A stretch of DNA of 64,000 nucleotides from Dialister hominis (GTDB lineage: Bacteria; Bacillota; Negativicutes; Veillonellales; Dialisteraceae), in NCBI RefSeq assembly GCF_007164725.1, contig NZ_AP019697.1:108501-172500 (forward strand), given 5' to 3'. The notes under the pieces were generated by a model. The model was not told where the DNA came from. It saw only the letters and a list, made by a program, of their open reading frames with translations, and did not search any database. Both the position numbers and the translations under genes were made by a program. Within the stretch, counting starts at the first letter, position 1, and each line of letters starts with the position of its first letter. Shown here in pieces: positions 51,678 to 61,045 of this stretch.

Positions 51678-52937
51678 ATGGGAATGACAATGACACAGAA
51701 AATTCTGGCGGCGCACGCCGGCGTGGATTCCGTGAAGGCAGGAGATCTGATCACCTGCTCGCTCGACCTCGTCATGGCCAATGACATCACCGCTCCGCCA
51801 TCGATCGCTGAATTCAAGCGCATCGGACGCCCCGTTTTTGATAAGGACAAGATCGTCCTTGTTCCCGACCATTTCCAGCCGGCCAAAGACATCAAGTCAG
51901 CAGGTCTCGCAAAGATCGTCAGAGACTTCGCCCGCGAGCACCACATCACGCACTACTTCGAACAGGGCAGAGTCGGCATCGAGCATGCCCTCCTTCCGGA
52001 AAAAGGCCTCGTAGGCCCGGGCATGGTCACCATCGGTGCTGACTCCCACACCTGCACCTACGGAGCCCTCGGCGGATTCTCCACCGGCGTCGGCTCCACC
52101 GACCTTGGCGTCGCTATGGCGACAGGCCGCGCATGGTTCAAAGTCCCCGATGCCATCAAAGTGACTCTGACCGGCACAAAGCCCTCAGACATCACAGGCA
52201 AGGACGTCATCCTGAAACTCATTGGCATGATCGGCGTCGACGGCGCCCTCTACCAGTCCCTTGAATTCGAAGGCCCGGGCGTCAAGACACTCTCCATGAC
52301 CGACCGCTTCACCATTGCGAACATGGCCATCGAAGCCGGCGCAAAAAACGGCATTTTCCCCGTTGACGAAAGAACCGAAGCCTACATCGAAGGCAGATAC
52401 CACGGACCGAAAGTCGTCGTCACACCTGATCCCGATGCCCACTATGCAAGAGAAGTCACCATCGACCTCTCCTCCATGAAACCCGTCGTTTCCTTCCCGC
52501 ACCTCCCTGAAAATGCGAAAGAAGTAGGGACATTCGGAGAAATCAAGATCGACCAGGTCGTCATCGGCTCCTGCACGAACGGCCGCCTCGAAGACCTCGC
52601 CATCGCCGCATCCATCATCAAAGGACACAAGATCCATCCAGACGTCCGCTGCATCGTCATCCCGGCTACTCCGCAGATTTACAAAGATGCCATGCATGCA
52701 GGGTACATCGATACATTCATCGATGCAGGCTGCGCCGTATCCACACCGACATGCGGGCCGTGCCTTGGCGGATACATGGGCATCCTCGCATCCGGGGAAA
52801 AATGCGTTTCCACAACGAACAGAAACTTCATCGGACGCATGGGTCCGACCGATTCCGAAATTTACCTGGCAGGACCGCAGACAGCGGCAGCCAGCGCAGT
52901 ACTGGGCCGCATCGCGGCGCCGAAGGAGGTCAAGTAA
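51678..52937 (+). CDS. leuC: 3-isopropylmalate dehydratase large subunit LeuC
   Basis: A 419-residue subunit of isopropylmalate isomerase. The [4Fe-4S] ligands are visible in VIGSCTNGR and [10 protein letters not shown], with [20 protein letters not shown] earlier. At about 420 residues it is of the short leuC2/archaeal type rather than the 465-residue enterobacterial type. The start is ATG 51678 after AGGAGG; the longer open frame would run back through the T-box terminator. leuD follows after one base. Confidence 0.95.
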   Translation: MGMTMTQKILAAHAGVDSVKAGDLITCSLDLVMANDITAPPSIAEFKRIGRPVFDKDKIVLVPDHFQPAKDIKSAGLAKIVRDFAREHHITHYFEQGRVGIEHALLPEKGLVGPGMVTIGADSHTCTYGALGGFSTGVGSTDLGVAMATGRAWFKVPDAIKVTLTGTKPSDITGKDVILKLIGMIGVDGALYQSLEFEGPGVKTLSMTDRFTIANMAIEAGAKNGIFPVDERTEAYIEGRYHGPKVVVTPDPDAHYAREVTIDLSSMKPVVSFPHLPENAKEVGTFGEIKIDQVVIGSCTNGRLEDLAIAASIIKGHKIHPDVRCIVIPATPQIYKDAMHAGYIDTFIDAGCAVSTPTCGPCLGGYMGILASGEKCVSTTNRNFIGRMGPTDSEIYLAGPQTAAASAVLGRIAAPKEVK

Positions 52938-52938
52938 T

Positions 52939-53430
52939 ATGGCAGTCTTAGAAGGAAAAGTCTGGCGCTACGGCGACAACATCGATACCGATGTCATCAT
53001 CCCCGCAAGATATCTGAATACATTCGATCCGAAAGAACTCGCATCCCACTGCATGGTAGACATCGACCCCACATTTGCCAAAGAAGTCAAAGCAGGCGAC
53101 ATCATGGTCGGCGGAAGAAACTTCGGCTGCGGCTCCTCCAGAGAACACGCCCCCGTCGCCATCAAAGCATCCGGCATACCCGTCATCATCGCAGAATCCT
53201 TTGCCCGCATCTTCTACAGAAACGGCATCAACGTAGGCCTCCCGCTCCTTGAAATCGGGAAAGACGTCGAAAAGATCCACGCCGGCGACATCCTCAAAGT
53301 CGACCTCTCCAAAGGCACCATCGAAGACGTCACCACCGGCGATACCTTCCAGGCCCCGCCGCTTCCCGGATTCATTGAAGAAATCGCCAAAGCAGGCGGA
53401 CTCATCAATTACGTAAAGGAGAAAAAATGA
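52939..53430 (+). CDS. leuD: 3-isopropylmalate dehydratase small subunit LeuD
   Basis: A 163-residue swivel subunit. GDNIDTDVIIPARYLNTFDP is at the N-terminus and GGRNFGCGSSREHAPVAIKA contains the substrate-binding loop. The length fits the short LeuD2 type that pairs with LeuC2. It is one base after leuC and its stop overlaps the leuB start (ATGA), so the three genes are coupled. Confidence 0.95.
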   Translation: MAVLEGKVWRYGDNIDTDVIIPARYLNTFDPKELASHCMVDIDPTFAKEVKAGDIMVGGRNFGCGSSREHAPVAIKASGIPVIIAESFARIFYRNGINVGLPLLEIGKDVEKIHAGDILKVDLSKGTIEDVTTGDTFQAPPLPGFIEEIAKAGGLINYVKEKK

Positions 53431-54503
53431 TGGCAAAGAAAATCACAGTCATCCCGGGCGACGGGATAGGGCAGGAAATCACGGAAGAAACCGTCCGCGT
53501 CCTCGGGAAAATCGATGAAATCTATAAAATTGGCTTCCAGTTCGAATGGAAAGAAGCAGGCGGCACCGCCTACGACCACACAGGATCCCCGCTTCCCGAA
53601 GAAACCATCGAATCCTGCCGCAAAGCCGACGCCGTCCTCTTCGGCGCCGTAGGAGGAGACCAGTGGGACCACCTCACACCCGACCTCCGTCCCGAAAAAG
53701 CCATCCTGGGCCTTCGGAAACAACTCGGACTCTACGTCAACCTCCGTCCCGTCCGCATCTCCGACTCCATGATCGACTACTCTCCGCTGAAACCCGAAAT
53801 CGCCAAAGGCACCGACATCATGATCGTCAGAGAACTCGTCGGCGGCATCTACTTCGGCGACCGCTGCGAATCCGAAATCCATAACGGCGCCGAAAGAGCA
53901 TGGGACCTCGAAAACTACTCCGTCCCCGAAGTCGAACGCATCGCAAGATTTGCCTTCGAAGCAGCCAGAAAAAGAAAGAACCACGTCACCAGCGTAGACA
54001 AATCCAACGTCCTCGCCACATCCCGCCTCTGGCGCCGCACCGTCATCCGCGTCCATGACGAAGAATACCCCGACGTCAAACTCGACCACATGTACGTAGA
54101 CAACTGCGCCCAGCAATTCGCCATCCACCCGCCCTTCTTCGACGTAGTAGTCACAGGCAACATGTTCGGTGACATCCTCTCCGACGAAGCCGCCGTACTC
54201 TCCGGATCCGTAGGTATGCTCCCCTCTGCCAGCATAGGCCAGGAAACCAGCCTCTACGAACCCATCCACGGCTCCGCCCCGGACATCGCAGGAAAAGGCA
54301 TAGCCAACCCGATAGCCGCCATCCTCTCCGCCGCCATGCTCCTCCGCTACTCCCTGAACGAAGACAAAGCCGCCGACGCCATAGAAAAAGCTGTCTCCGA
54401 CACCCTGGACGAAGGCTACAGAACCGGCGACATCTACAAAGAAGGCATGAAAAAAGTAAACGGCATAGAAATGACCGAAGCCATCCTCGCACACATTAAA
54501 TAA
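53427..54503 (+). CDS. leuB: 3-isopropylmalate dehydrogenase LeuB
   Basis: A 358-residue NAD-dependent beta-decarboxylating dehydrogenase. It opens with KITVIPGDGIGQEI. The substrate-binding region includes GLYVNLRPVR, VRELVGGIYFG and NVLATSRLWR. The metal site is in GNMFGDILSDEAA and the NAD-adenosine loop in EPIHGSAPDIAGKGIANP. Together with LeuCD it covers the middle of the leucine pathway; leuA is not in this window. A terminator follows. Confidence 0.95.
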   Translation: MMAKKITVIPGDGIGQEITEETVRVLGKIDEIYKIGFQFEWKEAGGTAYDHTGSPLPEETIESCRKADAVLFGAVGGDQWDHLTPDLRPEKAILGLRKQLGLYVNLRPVRISDSMIDYSPLKPEIAKGTDIMIVRELVGGIYFGDRCESEIHNGAERAWDLENYSVPEVERIARFAFEAARKRKNHVTSVDKSNVLATSRLWRRTVIRVHDEEYPDVKLDHMYVDNCAQQFAIHPPFFDVVVTGNMFGDILSDEAAVLSGSVGMLPSASIGQETSLYEPIHGSAPDIAGKGIANPIAAILSAAMLLRYSLNEDKAADAIEKAVSDTLDEGYRTGDIYKEGMKKVNGIEMTEAILAHIK

Positions 54504-54537
54504 GGGAATATTATATAAAGTATATATAGTAGAAAAG

Positions 54538-54572
54538 AAAAAGCCCGGGATCCTGAAAAATCCCGGGCTTTT
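54538..54572 (+). terminator. Terminator of leuCDB
   Basis: AAAAGCCCGGGAT pairs with ATCCCGGGCTTTT around CCTGAAAA, a strong symmetrical hairpin. Confidence 0.9.
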
Positions 54573-54589
54573 GAGTGGGGAGGAGGAGA

Positions 54590-55165
54590 GCGGTAGAGGA
54601 GGCGGAAGAACCGCTAACACTTGCCTTCCCAGACGGGGAAGGTGCCGGCCTCAAATACTGATGCCGGCAGATAGGGTTGATTACCACGCAGCATTGCTGC
54701 GGTTGTATGGTTTTCCTCAGCCGAAGGCTGGTTTAAGGGTGTTGACCTTGCTCCGAAAGGAGAAGGTGGGCGGCGTTAGCCGGGGATACAGTAGTTCCCA
54801 GGCCATGGGCCGGCTGTATGGTTTTTCATGTTTTCTCGTCGCTGACGCAGCATTGCTAAAGTGCCAAGGTACGCTTTCAAATCAATAAGCTATTTCTTAT
54901 CAAACCTTCACAACCGCCAAGTGTGGCGAAACGGAAAACATGCCAACCGAAAGGCTTCCCCACGGGGGAGCTGGCGCCGAAGGCGACTGAGGAGGTGAAG
55001 TTATCGAGCGCAGCGAGGTTGTTTGGTTTTATCATCTTTTTCTTATTCCATGTTTTACATCCCCCTTGCACTCTAAGCGTATAATTAAGGAAATCGAAGC
55101 TTTTCCATCAGCCGTAAGGCTGGTTGTTAAGGTTTTAGTTTTCTCTCCCTCAATTCAAGGTTTTA
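54590..55165. repeat. Long intergenic mosaic of palindromic repeats
   Basis: About 575 bp without a gene. It includes CTTCCCAGACGGGGAAGG, GATAGGGTTGATTACCACG, CAGCATTGCTGCGG, CAGCCGAAGGCTGG, an empty CTTGCTCCGAAAGGAGAAGG target module, CCACGGGGGAGCTGGC and GAGCGCAGCGAGG. Confidence 0.8.
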
Positions 55166-55273
55166 TTTCATTTAATACATCCCGGATGCTTGCTGTATGA
55201 CGGCTATACAGGCGTATGATAAGCACGAATCCGGAAGGGGATGGCTGCAAAGCTCCCGAAGGAAGGACGTTCC

Positions 55274-56128
55274 ATGAAATTCTCACTGAAAAAGACCGCA
55301 TGGGCGCTAGCGGCTGCCGGCCTGATCTTACTCCCATGGCAGGCGAAGGCATGCACGCTTTTTGCCGCTCAGGGCAGCGCCGTCGAAGGCGGGGGAGCCA
55401 TCATCGTGAAGAACCGCGATGAGCACCCCATGTACCAGGAAATGCGGTACCATCAGGGCCACGTATACCGTTACTACGGCATTTACGGCGGCAACGAAGA
55501 TCATATGTCGCTGACAGGCGGAGTGAACGAAGCAGGATTCGCCGTTTTCTCCGCCGTCGCTGAACCGATTCCCAAAGACGTACGGCTCGCCTACGGCAAG
55601 CGCGGCACTCTCGCAGCACTCCTTGGCAATTGCTCCTCGGTCAAAGAAGCGCTCGAAATGAAAGATTACTTCAAGAGCCCGGGCTTCTTTCTCATGGCAG
55701 ACGCCCATGAAATCGCGTACGTTGAAATCGGCGAAGACGGCATCTGGGACGTAAAGACAGAAGAGAACGGGACACTGGCTCACACAAACCATTTCCTCCT
55801 GCCGGATTTGACACAATTCAATCACAAAATAGGAAGATCGAGCAGCACCAGACTTCACCGTATCGACGAACTCCTCTCCGAGCCCCATGCGCCATATACC
55901 TTGGACGACATGATTGCTTTCTCCGAAGATGAGCATGACGGACCAAACGACAGCATCTGGAGAACCGGCAGCAGAAAAGACGGCGTCCAGACCCTTGCCA
56001 CCATCGGCGTATGGCTCCATGATGACGCAAAACCAGACATCTACGTCAAGATCCGTTACTCCCCGGACGACCAGGGAAAAGAAGACATTTACCAGCTCGA
56101 CGGCGCCCATTTATTTCTTTCCAGATAG
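55274..56128 (+). CDS. Exported Ntn-hydrolase-like amidase (linear amide C-N hydrolase/AAT-like)
   Basis: A 284-residue protein. The signal peptide ends near KA-C, so cleavage at about residue 27 would expose an N-terminal Cys in CTLFAAQGS. GGGAIIVKNRDEHP follows, the pattern of Cys-type N-terminal-nucleophile hydrolases (acyl-CoA:6-APA acyltransferase, penicillin V/bile-salt hydrolase relatives). Further matches are GVNEAGFAVFSAVAEP and TLAHTNHFL. The start is ATG 55274; an upstream ATG (55241) is too close to its GGAAGGGG. It likely hydrolyses an amide bond in the periplasm; the substrate is unknown. Confidence 0.78.
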   Translation: MKFSLKKTAWALAAAGLILLPWQAKACTLFAAQGSAVEGGGAIIVKNRDEHPMYQEMRYHQGHVYRYYGIYGGNEDHMSLTGGVNEAGFAVFSAVAEPIPKDVRLAYGKRGTLAALLGNCSSVKEALEMKDYFKSPGFFLMADAHEIAYVEIGEDGIWDVKTEENGTLAHTNHFLLPDLTQFNHKIGRSSSTRLHRIDELLSEPHAPYTLDDMIAFSEDEHDGPNDSIWRTGSRKDGVQTLATIGVWLHDDAKPDIYVKIRYSPDDQGKEDIYQLDGAHLFLSR

Positions 56129-56236
56129 TCCATCAAGACCATTTGGAAAGATGCAAAAATATGCTAAAATAGAGGGAACCAAACAGAGGGATTCCTGATC
56201 CCCAAGTCAGATTTTTTCCGAAATAAGGAGGAAAAG

Positions 56237-56779
56237 ATGGAAGCTATTAGTTGTTTGATTTCCAGAAGAAGCGTCCGCGAATACACCAGAGAACCGCTCT
56301 CGCAGCAGGAAATCGAAAATGTCGTGGAAACCTCGCAGATGGCATCCTGCTGGGAAAACACCCAGCCCATCCGCTACATTGCCGTTCTTGACGAAGACCT
56401 GAAGAACCGCATCGCCGACGAATGCACAAAGAAATTCCCGTGGAACACAGAAAACATCCACGAAGCGCCGGCCCTCATCATCCTCTGCGCCATCAAAGGC
56501 CTCTCCGGCTACGAACCAGACGGCACACCATCCACCACAAAAGGCACCCACTGGCAGTCCTTCGACGCAGGCATGGCAGCATCCTACCTCTGCGTAGCAG
56601 CCAACGCCCTCGAACTCGGCACCCTCGTCATGGGCCGCTACGACGAAGCAAAAATCAAAGAAATACTCGACCTTCCGGAAAACTACGACGTATCCTGCAT
56701 CATTGCCATCGGACACCCGGCAGTCATCCCGGCAGCCAACGAAAGAAAACCACTCAAAGAAGTACTGACCTTCCGGTAA
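56237..56779 (+). CDS. Nitroreductase-family flavoprotein
   Basis: A 180-residue FMN-dependent oxidoreductase. It has the N-terminal SRRSVREYTREPLSQQEIE, the mid GTHWQSFDAGMAASYLCVAA and ALELGTLVMGRYDE that shape the FMN and dimer site, and IAIGHPAVIP near the end. Members reduce nitro compounds or quinones with NAD(P)H; the physiological substrate is not known. GGAGGAAAAG precedes ATG. Monocistronic, with a terminator after it. Confidence 0.88.
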   Translation: MEAISCLISRRSVREYTREPLSQQEIENVVETSQMASCWENTQPIRYIAVLDEDLKNRIADECTKKFPWNTENIHEAPALIILCAIKGLSGYEPDGTPSTTKGTHWQSFDAGMAASYLCVAANALELGTLVMGRYDEAKIKEILDLPENYDVSCIIAIGHPAVIPAANERKPLKEVLTFR

Positions 56780-56787
56780 TCCGAAAG

Positions 56788-56822
56788 TAAAAAGAGCATG
56801 GGGAAACCTCGTGCTCTTTTTT
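56788..56822 (+). terminator. Terminator of the nitroreductase gene
   Basis: AAAAAGAGCATG pairs with CGTGCTCTTTTTT around GGGAAACCT. Confidence 0.85.
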
Positions 56823-56849
56823 GGTGGGAGGACACCACGGTACAGGCCA

Positions 56850-57120
56850 CCAATACTCGCCTTTCCAGACGGGGAAGGGGGACCGCTTCGCGGTGGATAG
56901 GGTTGATTACCACGAGCGAAGCGAGGTTTTGAGGTTTTCCTCAGTCGAAGACTGGTTTAAGAGTGTTGACCTTGCGCCGAAGGAGAAGGTACCGGCGGAG
57001 CCGGGGAATGAGATGAAGTTCCCAGCCTGTAAGGCGGCGGTATGGTTTTCCTTGTTTTATGGTTTTTCTCCTTTCCCTTGCTTTATGGTTTTCCATCGAA
57101 CGAAGTTCGGTTTTATCTTC
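56850..57120. repeat. Palindromic repeat mosaic before the MFS exporter
   Basis: CTTTCCAGACGGGGAAGG, GGGACCGCTTCGCGGTGGATA, GAGCGAAGCGAGG, CAGTCGAAGACTGG, GACCTTGCGCCGAAGGAGAAGG (an empty target module), GTACCGGCGGAGCCGGGG and GAACGAAGTTCGG units. Confidence 0.75.
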
Positions 57121-57225
57121 CTATATCTCCCCCCTTGCCACTCCATCCCAAATCCTCTATAATTTTGACATATCTAAAAATCTCGCAATCGGGATTTCCA
57201 TTGCATTGTCCAAGGAGGCGCCATC

Positions 57226-58395
57226 TTGAAACAACAAAGTTCTGCAATCTATCTCTTTGCACTCGGGCACCTGTCCGTGGACTGGGCGCAGGGCGCGATT
57301 CCTGCTCTGCTGCCATACTTCATCGCACACTACGGCCTTAATTACCAGTCAGCCGGCGCGCTTATTTTTGCCAATGTCCTTCTGGCATCCATCCTTCAGC
57401 CGCTCTTCGGCTACTATTCGGACAAGATTTCCCGTCCCTGGTTCGTCCCGCTGGGGCCCGTCCTCTGCGGACTTGCCGTGACAGCAATGGGATTTCTCAC
57501 GAACTACTACGCCATCTTTGCCGCTGCCATCCTCTGCGGCGTGGGAAGTGCACTCTTCCATCCTGAAGCCGCTCTCATGGTGAACCGCATCAGTGGTGAG
57601 AAGAAGGGGAAAGCGATGGGGACATTCTCCGTCGGTGGAAATGGGGGATTCGCTATCGGGCCGATCCTTGCCGGCATCTGCGCTTACCATCTCGGTATCC
57701 ATTCCCTCGTCATCTTCGGCATCGTGAACCTTTTCGCAGCCGCACTCCTTTACTCCCGTTCCAGAAAAGTCTTCGCCGACACACGCGTCGCAGACAGGAA
57801 GAAAGTTTCCTCTGGAGAAACAGGGGAGACGGACGACTGGCCTTCCTTTGGCAAACTTTCCGTTTGCATCCTTGCCCGCTCTATGGGCTTCACACTGAGC
57901 AATACATTCATCCCGCTCCTCTGGATCGGAGCCCTCGGCGCGACAGCCTCTCAGGGAACGACCGCCCTTTCCATCCTCTTTGGCATCGGCGCTGTCTGCA
58001 CCTACTTCGGAGGCATGCTCTCTGACCGCCTGGGCTACAGGACCATCATCCGCACCGCATTCTGTATCATGGTTCCTGCCTACTTCCTCCTCACAAATAC
58101 GACAAATCTCTTCCTCGCGACAGCCCTCCTCGTGCCATGCGCCATCTCTGTATTCTCCGGATACAGCCCGATGGTCATCCTGGGACAGACCTACCTTGGA
58201 AGAAATGCAGGCTTCGCCTCCGGCGTTACCCTCGGACTTTCCACGACATTAGGCGGCATCTTCGCGCCCATCGTAGGCTGGGCCGCTGATATCTGGGGCC
58301 TCACCGCCGCCCTCCAGATCCTCTGGATAGCCGGCATCCTCGGAGCCATCGCCGCATTCACACTGAAGAACCCCGCCATGGAAAAAGCGAAATAA
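57226..58395 (+). CDS. MFS transporter, fosmidomycin-resistance (Fsr) type
   Basis: A 389-residue membrane protein with 12 helices. The opening SAIYLFALGHLSVDWAQGAIPALLPY and GSALFHPEAALMVNRISGEKKGKAMG are typical of the Fsr branch of the major facilitator superfamily, which exports drugs or metabolites. The start is TTG 57226, preceded by AAGGAGG. It stands alone between repeats and a terminator. The physiological cargo is unknown. Confidence 0.85.
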   Translation: MKQQSSAIYLFALGHLSVDWAQGAIPALLPYFIAHYGLNYQSAGALIFANVLLASILQPLFGYYSDKISRPWFVPLGPVLCGLAVTAMGFLTNYYAIFAAAILCGVGSALFHPEAALMVNRISGEKKGKAMGTFSVGGNGGFAIGPILAGICAYHLGIHSLVIFGIVNLFAAALLYSRSRKVFADTRVADRKKVSSGETGETDDWPSFGKLSVCILARSMGFTLSNTFIPLLWIGALGATASQGTTALSILFGIGAVCTYFGGMLSDRLGYRTIIRTAFCIMVPAYFLLTNTTNLFLATALLVPCAISVFSGYSPMVILGQTYLGRNAGFASGVTLGLSTTLGGIFAPIVGWAADIWGLTAALQILWIAGILGAIAAFTLKNPAMEKAK

Positions 58396-58403
58396 GTTTC
58401 GAT

Positions 58404-58449
58404 GAAAAAAGAGCTGTAGAAATGACCACACATTTCCTGCAGCTCTTTT
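58404..58449 (+). terminator. Terminator after the MFS exporter
   Basis: AAAAAAGAGCTG and CAGCTCTTTT with an inner AAATG/CATTT stem. Another member of the recurrent hairpin family. Confidence 0.85.
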
Positions 58450-58502
58450 CAATTTCTTACATTTCCTTTGCCCAAGTCTCATATCTTTTTGACTCATCAT
58501 GT

Positions 58503-58531
58503 TTAACTATAAACGCATGATTTGGTATAAT
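58503..58531 (+). promoter_or_regulatory. Promoter of the WYL regulator gene
   Basis: TTAACT (58503-58508) and a perfect TATAAT (58526-58531) with a 17-bp spacer. Confidence 0.55.
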
Positions 58532-58572
58532 TGAACCATGTAATAATAAGTCGTTTTAGGAGTGTGATAGTC

Positions 58573-59616
58573 ATGGCTGCCATTAAAGATGAAAAAGAAG
58601 ACAACAAGACAGGGAAAATGCTGGCCCTCTTTGACATAATGATCCATGGGCATCCTCTTACGAAAGAACAGATTGCCACACGTTTCGACGTGAACGCGCG
58701 AACCGCGAACCGCTACCTTGCTGCCATCCGCCAGTACCTCGAAGAAGCAGAGAAAGAAGACGGCCCCAGAAGAGAACTGCGCTACAGCAGAGAAGACAGG
58801 ACATACCGCATCGCCGAAGTCGAGAACCGCTTCATTTCCAAAAGCGAACTCTTCGCCATCTGCAAGATTCTCCTTGGCGGAAGAACCTACAGCAGGAAAG
58901 ACCTCGAGTCCCTCATGAACCGCCTCCTCCAGTCCGCCGTCCTTCCCGAAGAACAGGAAGAAATCAAGGAATTCGTCAAACGCGAACTCTTCGACTACCT
59001 CGACCCGTCCCACGGCAAGCCCGACATGGACCAGCTCTGGGAAGTCGCCCAGGCCATCAAGAAACATCACGTCATCACCTTCGACTATACGAAAATAGGA
59101 AGCACCCAGGGCACGCCCCACAGAGCACTGCCCCTCGGCGTCGTCTTCTCCGAATACTACTTCTACGTCATCGCCCTTCCATTCGGCGACGACCACAAAC
59201 CCGATCCCACCGTCGACACCAGGACCTACCGCCTGGACCGCATGTCCGACGTCGAAGAAACAAAAATCAAATGGGACGTCCCATACAACAAACGCTTCAG
59301 AGAAGGCGTCTTCAAAAACCAGACCCAGTACATGTTCTCCGGCCCCATCCAGCACGTAGCCTTCCTCTACACAGGAAGATCCATCGAAGCCGTCATGGAC
59401 CGCATCCCGACAGCCAGAAAAGTCCTCCAGGACGACGGCAGCTGGCTCATCACCGCAGAACTAAAAGGCGAAGGCATCCTCATGTGGCTCCTAAGCCAGG
59501 GCTCCAGCGTAAACGTCCTGGCCCCGGCCACCCTCCGGGAAAGATGGCTCACCGAAGCCAGAAAAATCTGCGAACAACCCACAGTAGACCTCAAAAAACT
59601 AAAACGCGGACACTAA
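58573..59616 (+). CDS. WYL-domain transcriptional regulator
   Basis: A 347-residue cytoplasmic regulator. The N-terminal helix-turn-helix (KMLALFDIMIHGHPLTKEQ then VNARTANRYLAAIR) binds DNA. The middle WYL-type domain (HHVITFDYTKIG, PLGVVFSEYYFYVIALPFGD, YRLDRMSDVEET) likely senses a ligand such as a nucleotide or nucleic-acid end. A WCX-like C-terminal part follows (GEGILMWLLSQGSSVNVLAP). The start is ATG 58573 with AGGAG ten bases upstream. WYL proteins often control defence or stress genes, but no such target is adjacent. Confidence 0.87.
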   Translation: MAAIKDEKEDNKTGKMLALFDIMIHGHPLTKEQIATRFDVNARTANRYLAAIRQYLEEAEKEDGPRRELRYSREDRTYRIAEVENRFISKSELFAICKILLGGRTYSRKDLESLMNRLLQSAVLPEEQEEIKEFVKRELFDYLDPSHGKPDMDQLWEVAQAIKKHHVITFDYTKIGSTQGTPHRALPLGVVFSEYYFYVIALPFGDDHKPDPTVDTRTYRLDRMSDVEETKIKWDVPYNKRFREGVFKNQTQYMFSGPIQHVAFLYTGRSIEAVMDRIPTARKVLQDDGSWLITAELKGEGILMWLLSQGSSVNVLAPATLRERWLTEARKICEQPTVDLKKLKRGH

Positions 59617-59619
59617 AAA

Positions 59620-59654
59620 GAAAGGAGATGGAAACCGAATTCCCATCTCCTTTT
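59620..59654 (+). terminator. Terminator of the WYL regulator gene
   Basis: AAAGGAGATGG pairs with CCATCTCCTTTT around AAACCGAATTC. Confidence 0.85.
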
Positions 59655-59659
59655 GCGTG

Positions 59660-60032
59660 GAAGGGGGGAGCGGAGCAAAACCAAAGTGCCAAGGTACGCT
59701 TTCAACCTTGCTGCTCCCGCAGCGCCGATAAAAGGCCAAGGTACGCCTTAAAATCTAAAGGCTCTTATATAGAAACCGTACAACCGCCAAGTATGGCGAT
59801 TTGGAAAACAGGCCAACCTCGTTCCACTCGTGGGACCTTTTATAAAAACCAATGAATACTGCACCCCTTTCTCTGGCAACAGTTAAAAGATAGGCCAGAC
59901 GCCTTCCCCGCTGGGGCAGGTCAAAACCTTCTGTTTCGACGTGACTGGCTATTATCAATCGCGATGGACTGAATTCTGTTTTTTCGAGCGGAGCGAGGTT
60001 TAAGGGTGTTAACCTTGCTCCGAAGGAGAAGG
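59660..60032. repeat. Palindromic repeat mosaic at the target of IS3 copy B
   Basis: GCGCCGATAAAAGGCCAAGG, CTAAAGGCTCTTATATAGAAA, AATACTGCACCCCTTTCTCTGG, CTTCCCCGCTGGGGCAGG and GAGCGGAGCGAGG units. The last is CCTTGCTCCGAAGGAGAAGG, which the IS3 element splits. Confidence 0.78.
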
Positions 60033-60097
60033 TGGTGCGGATTTGTTAATACAGACAAATAAATATCATAAAAAATCTAATCGTACCTTAATCTTAA

Positions 60098-61045
60098 TCA
60101 TGCAGCCATTGGAGCTGCGTTGAATACTTCCATTGGGGCTAAAAGATGTAATTTGCGCTGAATGCGTTTGTTGTTGTAGAAGTAGATGTAGCCGTTGATC
60201 ATGCTTACCACTGCTTTGCGGCTGGTGAATTTACGTGTGTAGTAACGTTCGCGCTTCAGCATTCCCCAGAACCCTTCCATCAGACCGTTGTCTGCACAGC
60301 AGCCTACGCGGGACATGCTGTGAACCAGTCCTGCTTTTTCAACGATCTTATGGAATCCGTTGCTTGTATACTGGAATCCGCGGTCAGTATGAATCATTGG
60401 ATGTGCTCCTGGATTCTCTTTAAGCGCCTTTTCCATTGTCTCAAAAGCCAGTGCAGTATTGTTTCTGTCGCCGATGACATAAGAGACAATCCGACGGTCA
60501 TGGCCATCAATAATGGCGCTTAAATATAACTTATGCAAAACTCCATCAGCCGTTGTGTATTTGAATTCGGTGACATCCGTCATCCATCTTGCATTGGATA
60601 CGCCTGCATCGAAATCACGGTTCAGCAGGTTTTCAAAAATGTACTTTGGATCCTTTGCGTTACGAGTGCAGCCATCGGTCTTGTATTTGATCACGGACTT
60701 AATATTAAGTATCCGCCTGACACGAAGAACCAGACTGTCACTTACCATAAGGTGGCTCTCGCTATACTTCTTGATCCAATCGTTCATCCGGCGGTATCCC
60801 ATATCCGGATATTCCTGATGGATTTTCACGACCTCCTGTGCGACCTTTTCTCTCAGCAGTTCACGGCCGCTCTTAATATGATTCAGCCAGCCGTAATAAG
60901 CTGCCCTGGAGACCTTTGAGAGTCGGCAGAGACTTTCTATGGAGATGTTGGTTTCTTCATGGACTTCTTTTATGGCTTTAAAATCTCTGAGAAGGTGAGT
61001 AAGGCTGAATCCTTCGAGGAACGCAACCTTTCCTCTATCTCCATC
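60098..61045 (-). CDS. IS3 orfB, copy B (integrase part, by -1 frameshift)
   Basis: The 315-residue frame that follows the A9 tract (61054-61046). It begins DGDRGKVAFLEGF, continues through AIKEVHEETNISIESLCRLS, and has the integrase core with WMTDVTEF, HTDRGFQY and NGLMEGFWG. A -1 shift on A9 joins it in frame to OrfA. Its protein sequence matches copy A, so the difference between the copies lies upstream. Confidence 0.88.
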   Translation of the reverse strand, partial: DGDRGKVAFLEGFSLTHLLRDFKAIKEVHEETNISIESLCRLSKVSRAAYYGWLNHIKSGRELLREKVAQEVVKIHQEYPDMGYRRMNDWIKKYSESHLMVSDSLVLRVRRILNIKSVIKYKTDGCTRNAKDPKYIFENLLNRDFDAGVSNARWMTDVTEFKYTTADGVLHKLYLSAIIDGHDRRIVSYVIGDRNNTALAFETMEKALKENPGAHPMIHTDRGFQYTSNGFHKIVEKAGLVHSMSRVGCCADNGLMEGFWGMLKRERYYTRKFTSRKAVVSMINGYIYFYNNKRIQRKLHLLAPMEVFNAAPMAA

